A DNA stretch of 64,000 nucleotides from Ceriagrion tenellum (taxonomy: Eukaryota > Arthropoda > Insecta > Odonata > Coenagrionidae), in assembly GCA_963169105.1 (NCBI GenBank), contig OY720632.1, positions 192,760,448 through 192,824,447 on the forward strand, read 5' to 3'. The translations under genes and the position numbers were made by a program. Under the pieces are notes generated by a model. That model did not search any database and was not told where the DNA came from. It saw only the letters and a program-made list of their open reading frames with translations. Below are positions 53,701 through 64,000 of the stretch, in pieces. Position 1 is the first letter of the stretch. Each line of letters starts with the position of its first letter.

Positions 53701-55240
53701 TTGCTTTGCTTTTCAAAATGGGAGGTTATTTGGAATTCTTACCTCAAATCGACCAAAAATTAACTTATCAAGATGTGTGCATCGGCCAACCTCGTATTCT
53801 CCTGGCCCCATGTAAATATTTCTGACAATTTCTGAAAAATATTTTTGAATCCTTGTTTGGCATTCCAAAAGTTGTTTTTGAAAAGGCCTTGTTATTTTAT
53901 GTTGCCAAAAATTTTGAGGTAATATGGCTCGTGTTTGCCGAGATGTGTTGCCCCCGAGGGAATTGGTGGTTGCCTTGTGAATCATGCGTGAACATTATGA
54001 TTAGTGTGTATGTGCCCCTTGAAACTTGCAATGCAAATGAAGAGTCTTGCAGTAATGACACCCTCACTGGTAGAGGTGGCGTTTGATTAGCTCTTTTAAC
54101 TTATTTTATTGACCATTGGTCTGTTTGTTAAATTCGTACCTGTTTGACTCTGCATCAAGTCAAAATCTATTGTTTTTCCTTTCCGAGAGCTGCCCCAAGT
54201 TTTTTTTTTTTTAATTGGTTTGTTCTATCATACAATATTTTCTTGTCGCCAAGGTTGGAGTGGAAATGAGGCGGCCTGCATATATGAGTGTGTGCGTTTG
54301 TTTGGAGGGATGTTAGTTGAGAAGAGGAAGGGTGTGATACAAACCTTGTTGCAGTTTTCAAATTTTAGAAAGGTGTACATACCTTTATCAGCTCAATTGT
54401 TGGCTGATATGTATATTAAGATGTTCTTGTACTTTCATTATTTACACTCGCAGTAATGCTGTATTGAGACATTAAATATATATTGTTACGTACAAAGGTG
54501 TTGTTTTAATCTATTTGAATGTCGAGTGGAAAGTGGTGGAAATCCTGTGCTTGCGTTGTCATGTTCTGCTTTCGCTTCCTGAGAGAGATGCATATTGAAT
54601 TTGCAAATGCTGGTCTATGGGTGTGGATTTTGACCCTTCTGAGCCACAGGTTTCACACGAATGTATCCAGTGCCTCAGTATTTTGTAATTTATTCAAAAC
54701 ATAGTCTGCACAGCAGTCATTTCGGCCATTTGAAGGTAGCATTGGCTCACTTGCAGAGGCAAAGACAGAATGCTTCACTGAAATGTGCCTTGTTCATCCA
54801 GCCAGGTAGATTATCTACAATATCCTATCTATGTATTTTGCTGCGTGAAACAACGGTGCAATAGTGTGTGTACAGCTCTTGGAAATCATTGTACAAGGCG
54901 CTGTTGTATACATTTCATGAGCAGGGGTGGGGATGAATGGTGTGAGATTTCGTTGTATAGTGTAATAATAGTTTCCTCTCTTCAAATAAATTAATGGGGA
55001 TGTAATGCAAAAAGTATTCAATGGGTGTGACATTAGTAACATGATGCTGGTGAGTAAGTTGTTGATTAGAAGCGTTGAGAGGAGGAATTGGAAGAGTGTC
55101 GCCTTAGTATGTTCCATTTTCAAAAATTTCAGGTATTGCTTGTCATGAAAATGATGCAATAGCGTTGGAACTGTTGGCGAAGATAAATTCTATTGTGTTC
55201 TTTTTATTTGTTGATAAAATTACATCTTATAAAAAATAAA

Positions 55241-58200
55241 AAAACCATCATCATCATGTCGTTGCCTATTGACTCAGTTATGTGTGTGCTAAGAACATCA
55301 GCACGTGCCGAGCACATCAATACCATCATTTTTGGTTCTTAATCAAACAAGTCGCATTAATTGAAGAAAATTTGAATGAAACAGTTAACTGCCTGAAACA
55401 TGGGAAACAGCTTTTTCTGGCATCATTAACCTAAGTTTGTCTGTATCGCTTGTATTCAATTCCTCTAGATCTCTTTTATCTATCAAACTCGGAAATGATT
55501 GAGCAACTTGTAGGTCTATTCTCTTATTTGGAAGTCCTATTATGGCAAAAGTATGTTTTTTTATGATCTTTGATTCATGATTATATATATGAGAAGAACA
55601 AAATCGGTACAAGAGAATAAGTACTGCCTATTCCACATGTAGTTGGCGGTATGGACTCTTGAGAAAAAGAAGGGGTAGAGAATTGGAATGGTACCAAATG
55701 TCCAGTCTGCATCCTGATCTCTCCCACTTCTTGTCCACTCTTGCACTTATGTCTTGGCAGAACATACTTCACTATTGGGTTAATTTTTTCATTTTAGATT
55801 TCATATGAAAGGTCACCCCTCTAACATCCAAAACCACTTTTTCATTCTGATATGTAATGAGTACATTAATTTGTTACGTTAATAGTTACTTATTAAATAA
55901 AAGGAATATTAAATAGTGTAAATGTAATAGTCCAGCAAATTTGCGAGCAATATGGTTGAAATTCTAGTTGTTACAATGCCACAAACAGCCTATTTCTTTT
56001 AAGTCTTTGGCTCTGCCAGTGGTTCTATTGTCTTGGTGGTCCCTATGGCCCACAGCCATATCCTCGTTTTTTCTTTATGGGCTGCCAGGCGTCTTTAGTT
56101 CTCTCTCATTCATTTTGTTGGCTGAGTCCCTTGACTGTACAATTTTATTCTTTCCCATTCCTTGTGCAGTATTTTATAATATGATGGTACCTTTCTTAAA
56201 GTTCACCTGTTTGGTGGGAGGGACTTTGATGAAGATTAGTGTTCTGCATTGATCTCCATGGGGCAGGAGGTGCTACATTGATCATTAGCAGTATGACTCA
56301 AAACCCTCGTATTATTGCAGTTTACTTACTGAACATCCAGGGCTCTTTCATTATGTAAATACTACCTAAACCTGGCCACGCATCGCTGCAGCTGAGACTG
56401 ATATGAAATGAATGGGAAAATAAATACAAGGACTATCGCGAACATAGATTCACCAAGAAAACACATCATTCTATTTAATACCCTGATTTGTGTTGCTGTA
56501 GCTATGTTCAGCTTCAAAGCGATCCAATGGCTGACATATTTTCAAGACAATTACTCAAGGTCGAACGCTAGCACAGTTAAAAATGTTACGCTGCACTTTT
56601 AATTAATTAGCCATTCATTTAAAGGCAGTGACTGAGCAGCTTCTATTAATTAGTTGTAACAAATCCAACAGGATCCTTCTAACTTTACTTTCGAACGATT
56701 TTGTTTTAAAATGAAAATAAAAAGAAAAGCCTACTGAATTGACATCTAAAAGGTAAATAAATGGAAACCAAACGGCAATTTATGTTATTCAAATAATTCA
56801 AATGAAAACGGCAAATTGGTCCAATGTATTATGTGTCACATTAAATATCTAATGGCATATTCGTAGTTTTACTCATTAATTAAATGTCTACTCACCATAT
56901 CTTATTTTTAGGGTATTTGACGAAGTGGAATTTACCTGGTTAATCACTAAATTATACATATCAAGAAGCCATTTCACTGAAATTTTTTCCTGACCCAGTA
57001 AAATTTGGTCATTATGACAGAGAGTTGAACCCAGGTCACTCTTTTGTTTTTTTTCGGGTGATTGTTCTTTCCCACACTTTAGGACTCAAATCCCTGTAGA
57101 GTAGGATATTTTTCCTGATACCTACTTCAGTGCCTTGTGGAGGGCATTTCAAAGTCTATTGGATAAGACGTTAAACTGTGGCGCCTCTCGCTAAGAGCAG
57201 GCTAATGGTGTAGCCGGGTTCCTCCCTTGCCTGTTCCCTTATGGCACAAATCACCTTAGTTGTCAGTCACCTCTGCCAATATCCAATCCAATCCCACCAA
57301 TGGTATTAAAACTACTTTTCTAATGACACATCATGAGCCTTTTTCATCTTATATCCATACTAGCGAAAGGTTCCTGTTGAAACTCAACGGGTATGAAAAA
57401 CACTGAATTTATTATCTTAGCCCGAATCGCCATACACAAAAACGTGAACAATTGAACCAGAAACCACCAAACCTGAAATCAGCCGAAGACAGCTCAACAA
57501 AGCTGGGAGCGGCAAAGAAGAAAAACTCAAAGTGATAATCGAGGATCGGATACGAAAGCCACAAAACCTGAAGAATACTGAGCGGTCTTCTGAGTGAATG
57601 AACTTAATCACTTCCCTTGTTTACATACATATATTTGCATTCAATGACTTATTTCAGTTGCAATATTCATTTGTGATATGGGCGTTAAGTATATTCAAAC
57701 AGGACTGGAGAGTAGGAGTACAATCCAGCGGATGAAAATGTCAAACGGATCATTTGCAGCAGCAGCCATGTTTATTTGACCAATTAATCCTCCGTTACCT
57801 GGACTGCGTCTTAGGCGTACAGGGTAGTCATAATCATTGGTTTCGTTTTTTTAATCAAAAATTATGTTGATTCTTAGGGCAATTGTCGATTTTCATGCAT
57901 GGCTGGCGTTCATTGAGCAGAATACACCTTGCGAGTTCTTCTTTCGGGTAAGATGAATGTAGTGACGTTATTATAGTTTCCGCCATATTATAACATTGAA
58001 GTTTCGAAAAAGACGGGTCAATGTTTGAGCCAGATTTATAGCTGGGTACCCTTCCATGGTAATGTTTTAGGATAAGAATTTTGCGGTACTTAGTGTAACC
58101 CGAGAAACACCACAAGAAGGTGACCGACTTTGTTTCCCATTTTTCTTGATATAGGTATCCTTTTTTGATATTCTTGTGTTGGACTTTTTATTTATTTTTT

Positions 58201-58990
58201 CGTTTACTGCATATAAACACCTGTCATCATAAAGCATCGGTATCAGTTCATTAGAAAATAAATTTAAACATTATATTTACAGCTTTCCGTCAGGAGAGTT
58301 GAATGCAATATGCATTTAATTTATCGATTACCCACCAAAGGAATCCATCATGTTAGGACTCTGAGCCCATTGGGGCCCATGGGACTCTAGGCCCTTCTTA
58401 TACAGATATTCTCTCAACATGATATCATGGGCCTGCAGGAAAAAAATTTATTTAAAGAAGCGTGAGTATCTTTTGCAAATCAAATCTTTGGTTGCCTAGG
58501 AAATATGATATTGTTGATTTAAGAGAAAATGCGAGATTTTTCAGCTAAAAACATGACTTTCACACGAATACGAAACGCAATAGAAAATCGATTGAAAGAA
58601 TTTAAATTTTCATTTATTCAGCCATCCGATTAAAAATATTCCAGCCCTCATCTTGAGTGAAAGTACTTTTGAAAAGCAAAAAATAAAACCACTGCACCGA
58701 ACCCCATGATTAGCATGGACCACCAGCCCTTGGGGGACCCTAAGGGCTTTTTAATATATTTTAATATATATATAATATTTTTAATAAATTTTTTATACAT
58801 AACCCACAGATATATTTTCTATCTACATGCCGAATTTCAGCTCAATCAGTTTGGTAGTTTTTGCGTGATTGAGTAACAAACGTCCAAACATACATACCCA
58901 TCATGCCGTTCCCTTTCGGAGTAGGCACAGTCAAAATGTTTCACTCATTAATACATAATTGTAAACCTAACTCTGCTTCAATAATTTCCT
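55241..58990. other. Intergenic AT-rich DNA
   Basis: No supported gene. A possible SINE-like repeat lies at 57030-57300. AT-rich simple sequence is found at 58750-58800. The remainder shows only short chance frames. Confidence 0.55.
57030..57300 (+). repeat. Possible SINE-like dispersed repeat
   Basis: The stretch with TATTGGATAAGACGTTAAAC and TAATGGTGTAGCCGGGTTCC resembles dispersed repeats I have seen in other animal genomes. It ends CCAATCCAATCCC. No tail or target duplication is evident, so this is tentative. Confidence 0.35.
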
Positions 58991-59009
58991 CCATACTGAC
59001 CTATCCTTG

Positions 59010-60510
59010 CAAACCTCTTTTGCCTCATTTACTCCCATACACTGCTTCATACACGCCCTCCTGTTTTTAAGACTCCCTAATATTCCTCCTCCTAAGAATT
59101 TCCTCAACCACATTCAACCACAACTTTCTCGGCCCACCTCTACCTCTCACGCCACTCATTCTACTCTCATATATCTATTTCGTTATTCGACTCTCATCCA
59201 TTCTTTCAACATGGCCAAACCAATGAAGCACATTTCTTCTATGTATGTCCATTATTGGAGTATCTAACCCACATTCACATATTACCCACTCATTCCTGAC
59301 TCTATCCATCTTACTCATGCCGTAAACACTCCTCAGATAACTCATACCCACGGCGTTTAGTCTACTCTTATGTCCATCCTGACCTACCCATATTTCACTA
59401 CCATACAATAAAGTGGGGAGAAGTACACTTTTGTACACGGCGATTTTCGCTTCCTTAGACAGGCACTCATTCCTGGATATGCTCCACATACTACCTACCA
59501 CTTTCCTTTCAGCATTCACACATCTCTTTATCTTCTCTTCTATCCATCCATCTTTCACAAACATCTTAGCTAAGTGCACAAAATCATCCACTTGTTTAAT
59601 TACTTCACCATTTGCCCTCATCATACAGTTATTCTCCCCATTCTCCTTACCAAAAACTACTATTTTAGTCTTGCACGCATTTACCTTCAATTCCATTCTC
59701 TCCGTTGATTCACAAAACTTATCTATGAGCTTCTGTGATCCCTGTTGACTGACTGAGATCAAAACAGCATCACCCGCTTATAGAAGAACTCGTAAGTTTA
59801 CATTTCCAATCAAAACACCGTTGTTTTCACTACATGCGTCTGTAACACATTTATCCATAAATATATTAAAAAACCATGGTGACATTACGCATCCTTGCTT
59901 TACGCCCTGTTTTATTGCAAACCAATCACTCAGAACTCGGTTAACTCCCACACTTGCCATACTATTATCATGCATCGCCATCATAACATTCAATAACTGC
60001 CCATTCACTCCATTGTCCTTCAATACCTTCCACAACTTCTTCGTAATTACACTATCGTAGGCCTTCTCTAAATCAATAAATGCACAATACACTTTCTTTC
60101 GGACGCCCATACATTTTTCAATCACTTGCTGAAGCGTGAAAAGCTGGTCACTACATCCTCTCGCAGTCATAAACCCTCACTGCACACCCTATATTCTGTC
60201 GGAAGTAATATTCCTCACTCTTTCGATTAATATTTTACTGAGCACTTTTCCCGGGATACACAATAAACTAATGGCCCGACAATTATTACATTCGGTCTTT
60301 CCTCCCTTCCCTTTGTACAATGGAACGATGATGGCATTCTTCCAATCCGCTGGAACAACAGAAACCTGTGTGCTTTAATTATATAGTTCACGCAGCCTAC
60401 AAATTAGTAATTTACACCCACACTTCAACATTTCACTGGATATCCCATCTATGCCTGCAGCCATACAAACTTTCACATTTATAATATTAGTAGGATTATT
60501 CCTTAAACCT
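59010..60510 (-). mobile_element. 5'-truncated non-LTR retrotransposon with reverse transcriptase
   Basis: Minus-strand reading from 60510: DGISSEMLKCG, DWKNAIIVPLYKGKGGKTEC, then SDQLFTLQQVIEKCMGVRKK, VYCAFIDLEKAYDSVITKKL (motif A, about 60080-60025), WFAIKQGVKQGCVMSPWFFN (motif B), and a YADD-region equivalent that is lost to a stop near 59780. The C-terminal part reads AVYKSVLLPTLLYGSEIWVG, RNEWVICECGLDTPIMDIHR and RNVLHWFGHVERMDES. Two large open blocks (59762-59175, 60170-59778) make it fairly young, but it lacks an endonuclease and has stops. It differs from the two other LINE lineages in the window. Confidence 0.88.
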
Positions 60511-60540
60511 AATCAGGTTTAATCCCTTGAATCAGGTTAG

Positions 60541-60584
60541 ATCCCTTGAATTTCAACGAATAGGTTCGTTGAAATTCAAGGGAT
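60541..60584. repeat. Perfect 20 bp hairpin with 4-base loop
   Basis: ATCCCTTGAATTTCAACGAA, loop TAGG, then TTCGTTGAAATTCAAGGGAT, an exact inverse. Just upstream (60512-60540) the words AATCAGGTTTAATCCCTTGA and ATCAGGTTAG are directly repeated. Confidence 0.95.
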
Positions 60585-61249
60585 ATTGAAAATAAGTCTA
60601 TATGGCCTAACATTGCGCATACAGTGTACAGTTGGCCACAATGTACTCTATACGGCCGATACTGTCAACTAAATGTGGGACAGTACATTAGAGGAGCTCC
60701 ACATCATGCATAAGCAATATTAATGAAGAGCTTGATACAGGAAGATCATTTTCTTCATTGAAATGGAACACATTTTAAATGCACGGGAAAATCTTAAACT
60801 TGAATCACTGGGCATTTTCAAAAATTTACATTAAAGGGATTTATTTTTCCTACTATCCCTAGCCATCTTTTTTTATCCCTCATAGTTTTCTTCCTACATG
60901 TTTAAGAAAAATTCTCGGTTTTTGGGCTCCAGCAATTGAACAGTGAGCTAGAATTAAAAGTGGATTTTAAATTTTTTATCAGGATTGAAATTTCTTGCAA
61001 CCTACACATCATAGTTTTCTCACAACATGTCTCCAAAGTTTGAATGTAGTAAAATATTTCCAATTTTCACAGATTTCTCTTTATTCTATTTTTTTTACTC
61101 TTGAAATACTATACATATTTCACTTGTTATTCATTTCTACTGGAACACTGTGAAAAAATTTGGAAAATATTTGAAAGTTTTCCCTGTAGATCTTGTAGGG
61201 ATAAAAGGAACATATGGTGTCCAACCACAAAAAAATGTACAGGGAAGGA
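60585..61249. other. Intergenic DNA, no recognised content
   Basis: AT-rich. I see no gene, repeat boundary or structure here that I can support. Confidence 0.5.
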
Positions 61250-61400
61250 GAATGCTTCAGTAGTTAAACTGGCTTAAGCACTTGGCTGACAAACCTGGGA
61301 TTCAGATTCCAGTCTAGGTGAATGGATTTTCCTCAAAGGAATTAATGAGCACTCGCTGGTGACTCAGTAAAGGTAATACCGTGGCTAATCTCAGTCATCA
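61250..61400 (+). mobile_element. tRNA-derived SINE-like repeat
   Basis: AGTTAAACTGGCTTAAGCAC (A-box-like) and GATTCAGATTCCAGTC (B-box-like) lie about 30 bases apart, as in tRNA-derived SINE heads. A CATCATCATCAT run follows at 61398-61410, possibly the tail. Confidence 0.5.
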
Positions 61401-61474
61401 TCATCATCATATGTTGTCTGCTCGTGCCAAGCTCCTTGTACGGACCTTGGCTCGTGCTGCCCTTAAGAAAAAGT

Positions 61475-61665
61475 AGTACTGGAAGTATTGAAAAAAAGTA
61501 CTGGTAAGTACAAAAGTACTTTTTTCACGAATACTAGTATTAGTATTGACAGTAGTATTGGGAAGTAGCATTTGAGTACGGGAGGTAGTACTCGTGTACT
61601 AAGTACTCATGTACTTAGTACTCATAACTAGTACTCGAGTACTAGAGGTATTACTGAAAACTAGT
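61475..61665. repeat. AGTACT-rich block
   Basis: The words AGTACT, GTACT and AGTATT recur more than twenty times in under 200 bases, e.g. GTACTAAGTACTCATGTACT and TAGTACTCGAGTACTAGAGG. Many are palindromic. No coding frame is present. Confidence 0.8.
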
Positions 61666-61669
61666 ATTG

Positions 61670-62640
61670 GTGGACAGGGCCGCCGAGAGCACAGCTGGGC
61701 CCGGGGGCAAGTCCATTGTTATGCTGGTTAGCGGGCTCCCTCCTTTCACACCAACAATCACTGTGGCACGGGCCCTTCCTGGCCTGGGGCCCTATCCAGT
61801 AACGTCTCCTCCTTTCCGAAATTTCGGAATCGAACTTTCCGATTCCGTCTCCGTAACTCGGAAGCTCTTTTACGGGATCCACTATGCTTTTCAGGATATA
61901 TCACGAGCCCTTCCCCTTCATCGGAAGGAGAGGCGGAGATTGCTCCGAAGTTACCTGAAATTACTCCGAGCTACGTTACGGAATGCATGACGAATCTTCC
62001 CGGAGCCAATGGCTGAATATCATCCGGCAATTGTTTATCATACCCTTGATCATACCATTGAATATGGAGCGCGAAGGAGGAGGTAAGTGAAAAAATGTTA
62101 ATTTTAATAAATTTTGTTGTTCTAGGTCGCAGACAACTATATTGGCCAATTCTCTCAGCATTTATTTTTATCCGTTAGTATCTAAATCGCAATATTTAAC
62201 CTTGGTATTGGGTAATTCCACCTTCAACATCTGCCAGGTATGCATGAAAATCGAAGGTAAACATATATGTACCTACTATAGTACCTAATGTAAACATTAA
62301 GTATGTTTAACAGATAACATAACATTAAGTAAATATAAACAGGAGTATGTTGATCCCTAATAGAAACCGTTTTCTTGGTTAATATAATCCGCAGTTCATT
62401 GATGACGTTTTTCTCTCACTACGACGTTGAGACGGCGTATTTTCTGGTGATCAATTATTTTCTTACGATTGTTACACTCTTCCTCCGTTGGTTAACAAAA
62501 TATTGTTGCTTAAAATGCAACGTTATGTTACTGAGGAAAGGGTTCCTTCCTTGATATTAGTTTTAATATTTTGATGGATTTTTCCTGGTGACCTAAGCTA
62601 ATTTTAACTCTGAGTCTTTGTAATATCATATTTTGCTCTG
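61670..62640. other. Possible 5' part of a Harbinger-like element, unproven
   Basis: GGGGCCCTATCCAGTAACGT at about 61786 resembles the starts of Harbinger-type elements, and a Myb/SANT protein of the type these elements carry follows at 62692. The matching right end is not inside the window. A 107-codon open frame at 61667-61990 has no domain I recognise. Confidence 0.3.
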
Positions 62641-62691
62641 TAACTGAAGTTTACCAAATTCACTGCTGATACTGGCCCAAGTGGTGCTTCA

Positions 62692-63155
62692 GTACGGGTG
62701 ACACCCGGGGTGTCACAGGAGCAGAAGGAAGAACTCCCAAATTTCATGGTGGAAAATCCGGGGTTGGCCACCAACAAAATCCTTGGCCCTCAAGCTGCTG
62801 CCCAGAAACAGCGGCTTTGGGCACAAATTGCCCAAAGGCTGAACGCCTGCTCCAGTGGTGCTACTAAAACACCAGAAAAGTGGGCTAAGGTAATATTGTG
62901 CTTAAACTAATCTTATAACATTGTTTTTACCTTGCTTTTATTAACAGTATTAGGGATATATGAATAAGGCAGGTTTGGCAGGGCTGGCAGTGTGATACCA
63001 AACTAAAAGCTGCCAGAATCAAAGCGCATGCCAGAGGGACAGGAGGAGGACCATCCCTCAAGGTTACAGCCCTCACCCCTCTCGAGGAGACTTTGCTGGG
63101 GTTATTGGGCCAAGTGGCAGTGGAGGGTCACTTGGATGTATCTGACTCCATGCAG
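62692..63155 (+). CDS. Myb/SANT-like DNA-binding domain protein, two exons, partial
   Basis: Exon 1 (about 62692-62889) encodes VSQEQKEELPNFMVENPGLA, NKILGPQAAAQKQRLWAQIA, QRLNACSSGATKTPEKWAK and ends at AAG before donor GTAATA. Exon 2 (62982-63155) begins after GTTTGGCAG and encodes GWQCDTKLKAARIKAHARGT, GGGPSLKVTALTPLEETLLG, LLGQVAVEGHLDVSDSMQ, ending before donor GTAGTA. Phases agree (0). LW, KTPEKW, the GTGGG turn and LTPLEE are hallmarks of the Myb/SANT-like domain found in zeste-like regulators and in Harbinger accessory proteins. The start codon is not visible: the frame is open back to a stop at 62641, so an upstream exon is likely. Both exons are open and free of damage. Confidence 0.78.
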
Positions 63156-64000
63156 GTAGTACTATTTGCTGAATAGTAAAAACCTATACAATTGAGTATG
63201 TAGGCCAAAATTTGTTTTAATTGAGCAGTCACAATAAATATAACCAGAATGCAGCAGCTAGATAATGCTGACAAAACAACATAGATAGAGATAATAGTAT
63301 TTATAGCTTTTTGGTCCACTCTTTCATCCAAAACCAAACCAGCAGTACTGACAGCCTCTTTACACGAGTAAATATTTCAATGTAATATGGTCAAAATTAG
63401 GGGAATGGACAATATCCCACGTCATTCAGAGTGTTGAGTGCAATTCCGCCTCGATAACCTTGAGCTCCACTCTCAAGTTTCAACCCAGCTGCGACGCAAT
63501 TCTTTTATCAACGAATGCCATGCATGATCGTTTTCCTGTGATGCTAGATATTATTCATTTCGGACTGGTGCGGGCATATTGATCACTTTGTCGCAAAGAT
63601 GATGACGATATTTGATGTGGGTTAATTAGAGCTATCCAACAGGGTTGTTATATTTTATCTAAGTTAATTAGTATGCTAGATATTTAATATTAAAATGTTT
63701 TTCGGCTGTTGTGGGTTACTTATTTGCTTCATCGCAAAGATAAGTACATCATTTGATGTGGGTTAATTTGGACTATCAGACGGTGGCATTATATTTTATC
63801 TAAGTTAATTAGTATGCTAGATATTCGCGTTTGTTTATAAGTCACGTGACTGTGCTGAAAAGATATTTTCTCACCTACTCACTTTGATTGACAAATGGCA
63901 TCCAGTGTATTATCAAGTATGTCTATAAGATTTTATGAAGTAAAAACCAGGATCATTTTACGATGAAAAGATTGTTATCACTATTTATTATGACGTTCAG
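63156..64000. other. Right-end region, intron or flank of the Myb/SANT gene
   Basis: Begins with donor GTAGTA. AT-rich, without further recognisable exons up to the window end. It contains a diverged tandem duplication at 63543-63813. Confidence 0.5.
63543..63813. repeat. Tandem duplication, two units of about 130-141 bp
   Basis: GCTAGATATT starts both units (63543, 63673) and recurs at 63814. Shared blocks are TTTGATGTGGGTTAATT and TATATTTTATCTAAGTTAATTAGTAT. The middles have diverged. Confidence 0.82.

Larger units (their letters stand above)
49856..55240 (+). other. Probable 3' UTR and downstream DNA of the USP gene
   Basis: No intron is required after the stop codon. The region is unusually free of recognisable transposons compared with the introns. 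It holds a C-rich tract (50262-50335), a GT repeat (50678-50718) and candidate poly(A) signals AATAAA at 51467-51472, 54985-54990 and 55235-55240. Which of these is used cannot be told from sequence. Open stretches here have compositions set by low-complexity DNA and are not convincing genes. Confidence 0.5.

Noticed and set aside
55968..56252. Hydrophobic 94-codon frame in intergenic DNA
   Set aside because: No family resemblance, no conserved start context, and a T-rich composition that makes hydrophobic codons by default.
1..64000. CRISPR arrays, operons, bacterial promoters or phage genes
   Set aside because: No spaced direct repeats of CRISPR type and no dense co-directional genes. The window is clearly eukaryotic, with introns and animal-type transposons.

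Overview
The window is a stretch of invertebrate nuclear DNA, most likely from an arthropod and probably an insect. That guess rests on the exon/intron structure, the protein sequence of the host gene, and the mixture of pogo/Tigger, piggyBac, hAT, Penelope-like and non-LTR elements. Nothing bacterial is present. The species cannot be named from the sequence alone.

The backbone is one plus-strand host gene, a ubiquitin-specific protease of the USP31/USP43 type. Seven exons can be joined from 5786 to 49855 with matching reading phases (5786-6012, 8172-8277, 10350-10490, 20316-20646, 26346-26726, 37770-37921, 49685-49855). They give about 502 residues. These cover the C-terminal part of the catalytic domain, including a CPYC knuckle, the GGHYTAYCRN histidine box and the WYAFDD motif, followed by a Ser/Gly-rich tail. 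The exon with the catalytic Cys box must lie upstream of the window. Intron 4 appears to use a GC-AG splice pair. A long 3' UTR probably follows the stop codon, reaching perhaps 55.2 kb.

The rest is mostly mobile DNA. Before the first exon lies a 4.1 kb Tigger-like element with a broken transposase (1083-5177). The introns hold TIR elements with target-site duplications (12917-13273, 14228-16204, 22461-22790, 26837-28162), a 1.7 kb foldback element with two divergent tRNA-like heads (18401-20133), decayed pogo transposases (24.0-25.2 kb and 39.4-39.7 kb), a non-LTR element inserted in an older TIR repeat (29420-31114), and an inverted Penelope-like insertion (33877-34501). Between 40.38 and 45.83 kb is a nest: a non-LTR retrotransposon split by a minus-strand piggyBac copy, which is itself split by a SINE. 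The RT part of the same LINE is also split by a 93 bp insertion.

The most interesting signal is a set of hammerhead-ribozyme-like motifs with the order CTGANGA-T-stem II-GAAA-...-cleavage site. They sit in the Penelope-like arms (about 33921-33964 minus, 34383-34422 plus), at 38201-38243, in the 93 bp insertion at 45083-45175, and in weaker form at 19500-19533 and 27665-27697. Several have different but self-complementary stem II sequences. The 93 bp insertion has a 12 bp target-site duplication and a roughly 20 bp stem I, and looks like a very small mobile hammerhead unit.

Downstream of the host gene are a minus-strand LINE (59.0-60.5 kb), a perfect 20 bp hairpin, a SINE-like repeat, an AGTACT-rich block, and two exons of a Myb/SANT-like DNA-binding protein (62692-63155) that may belong to a Harbinger-type element or a domesticated relative.
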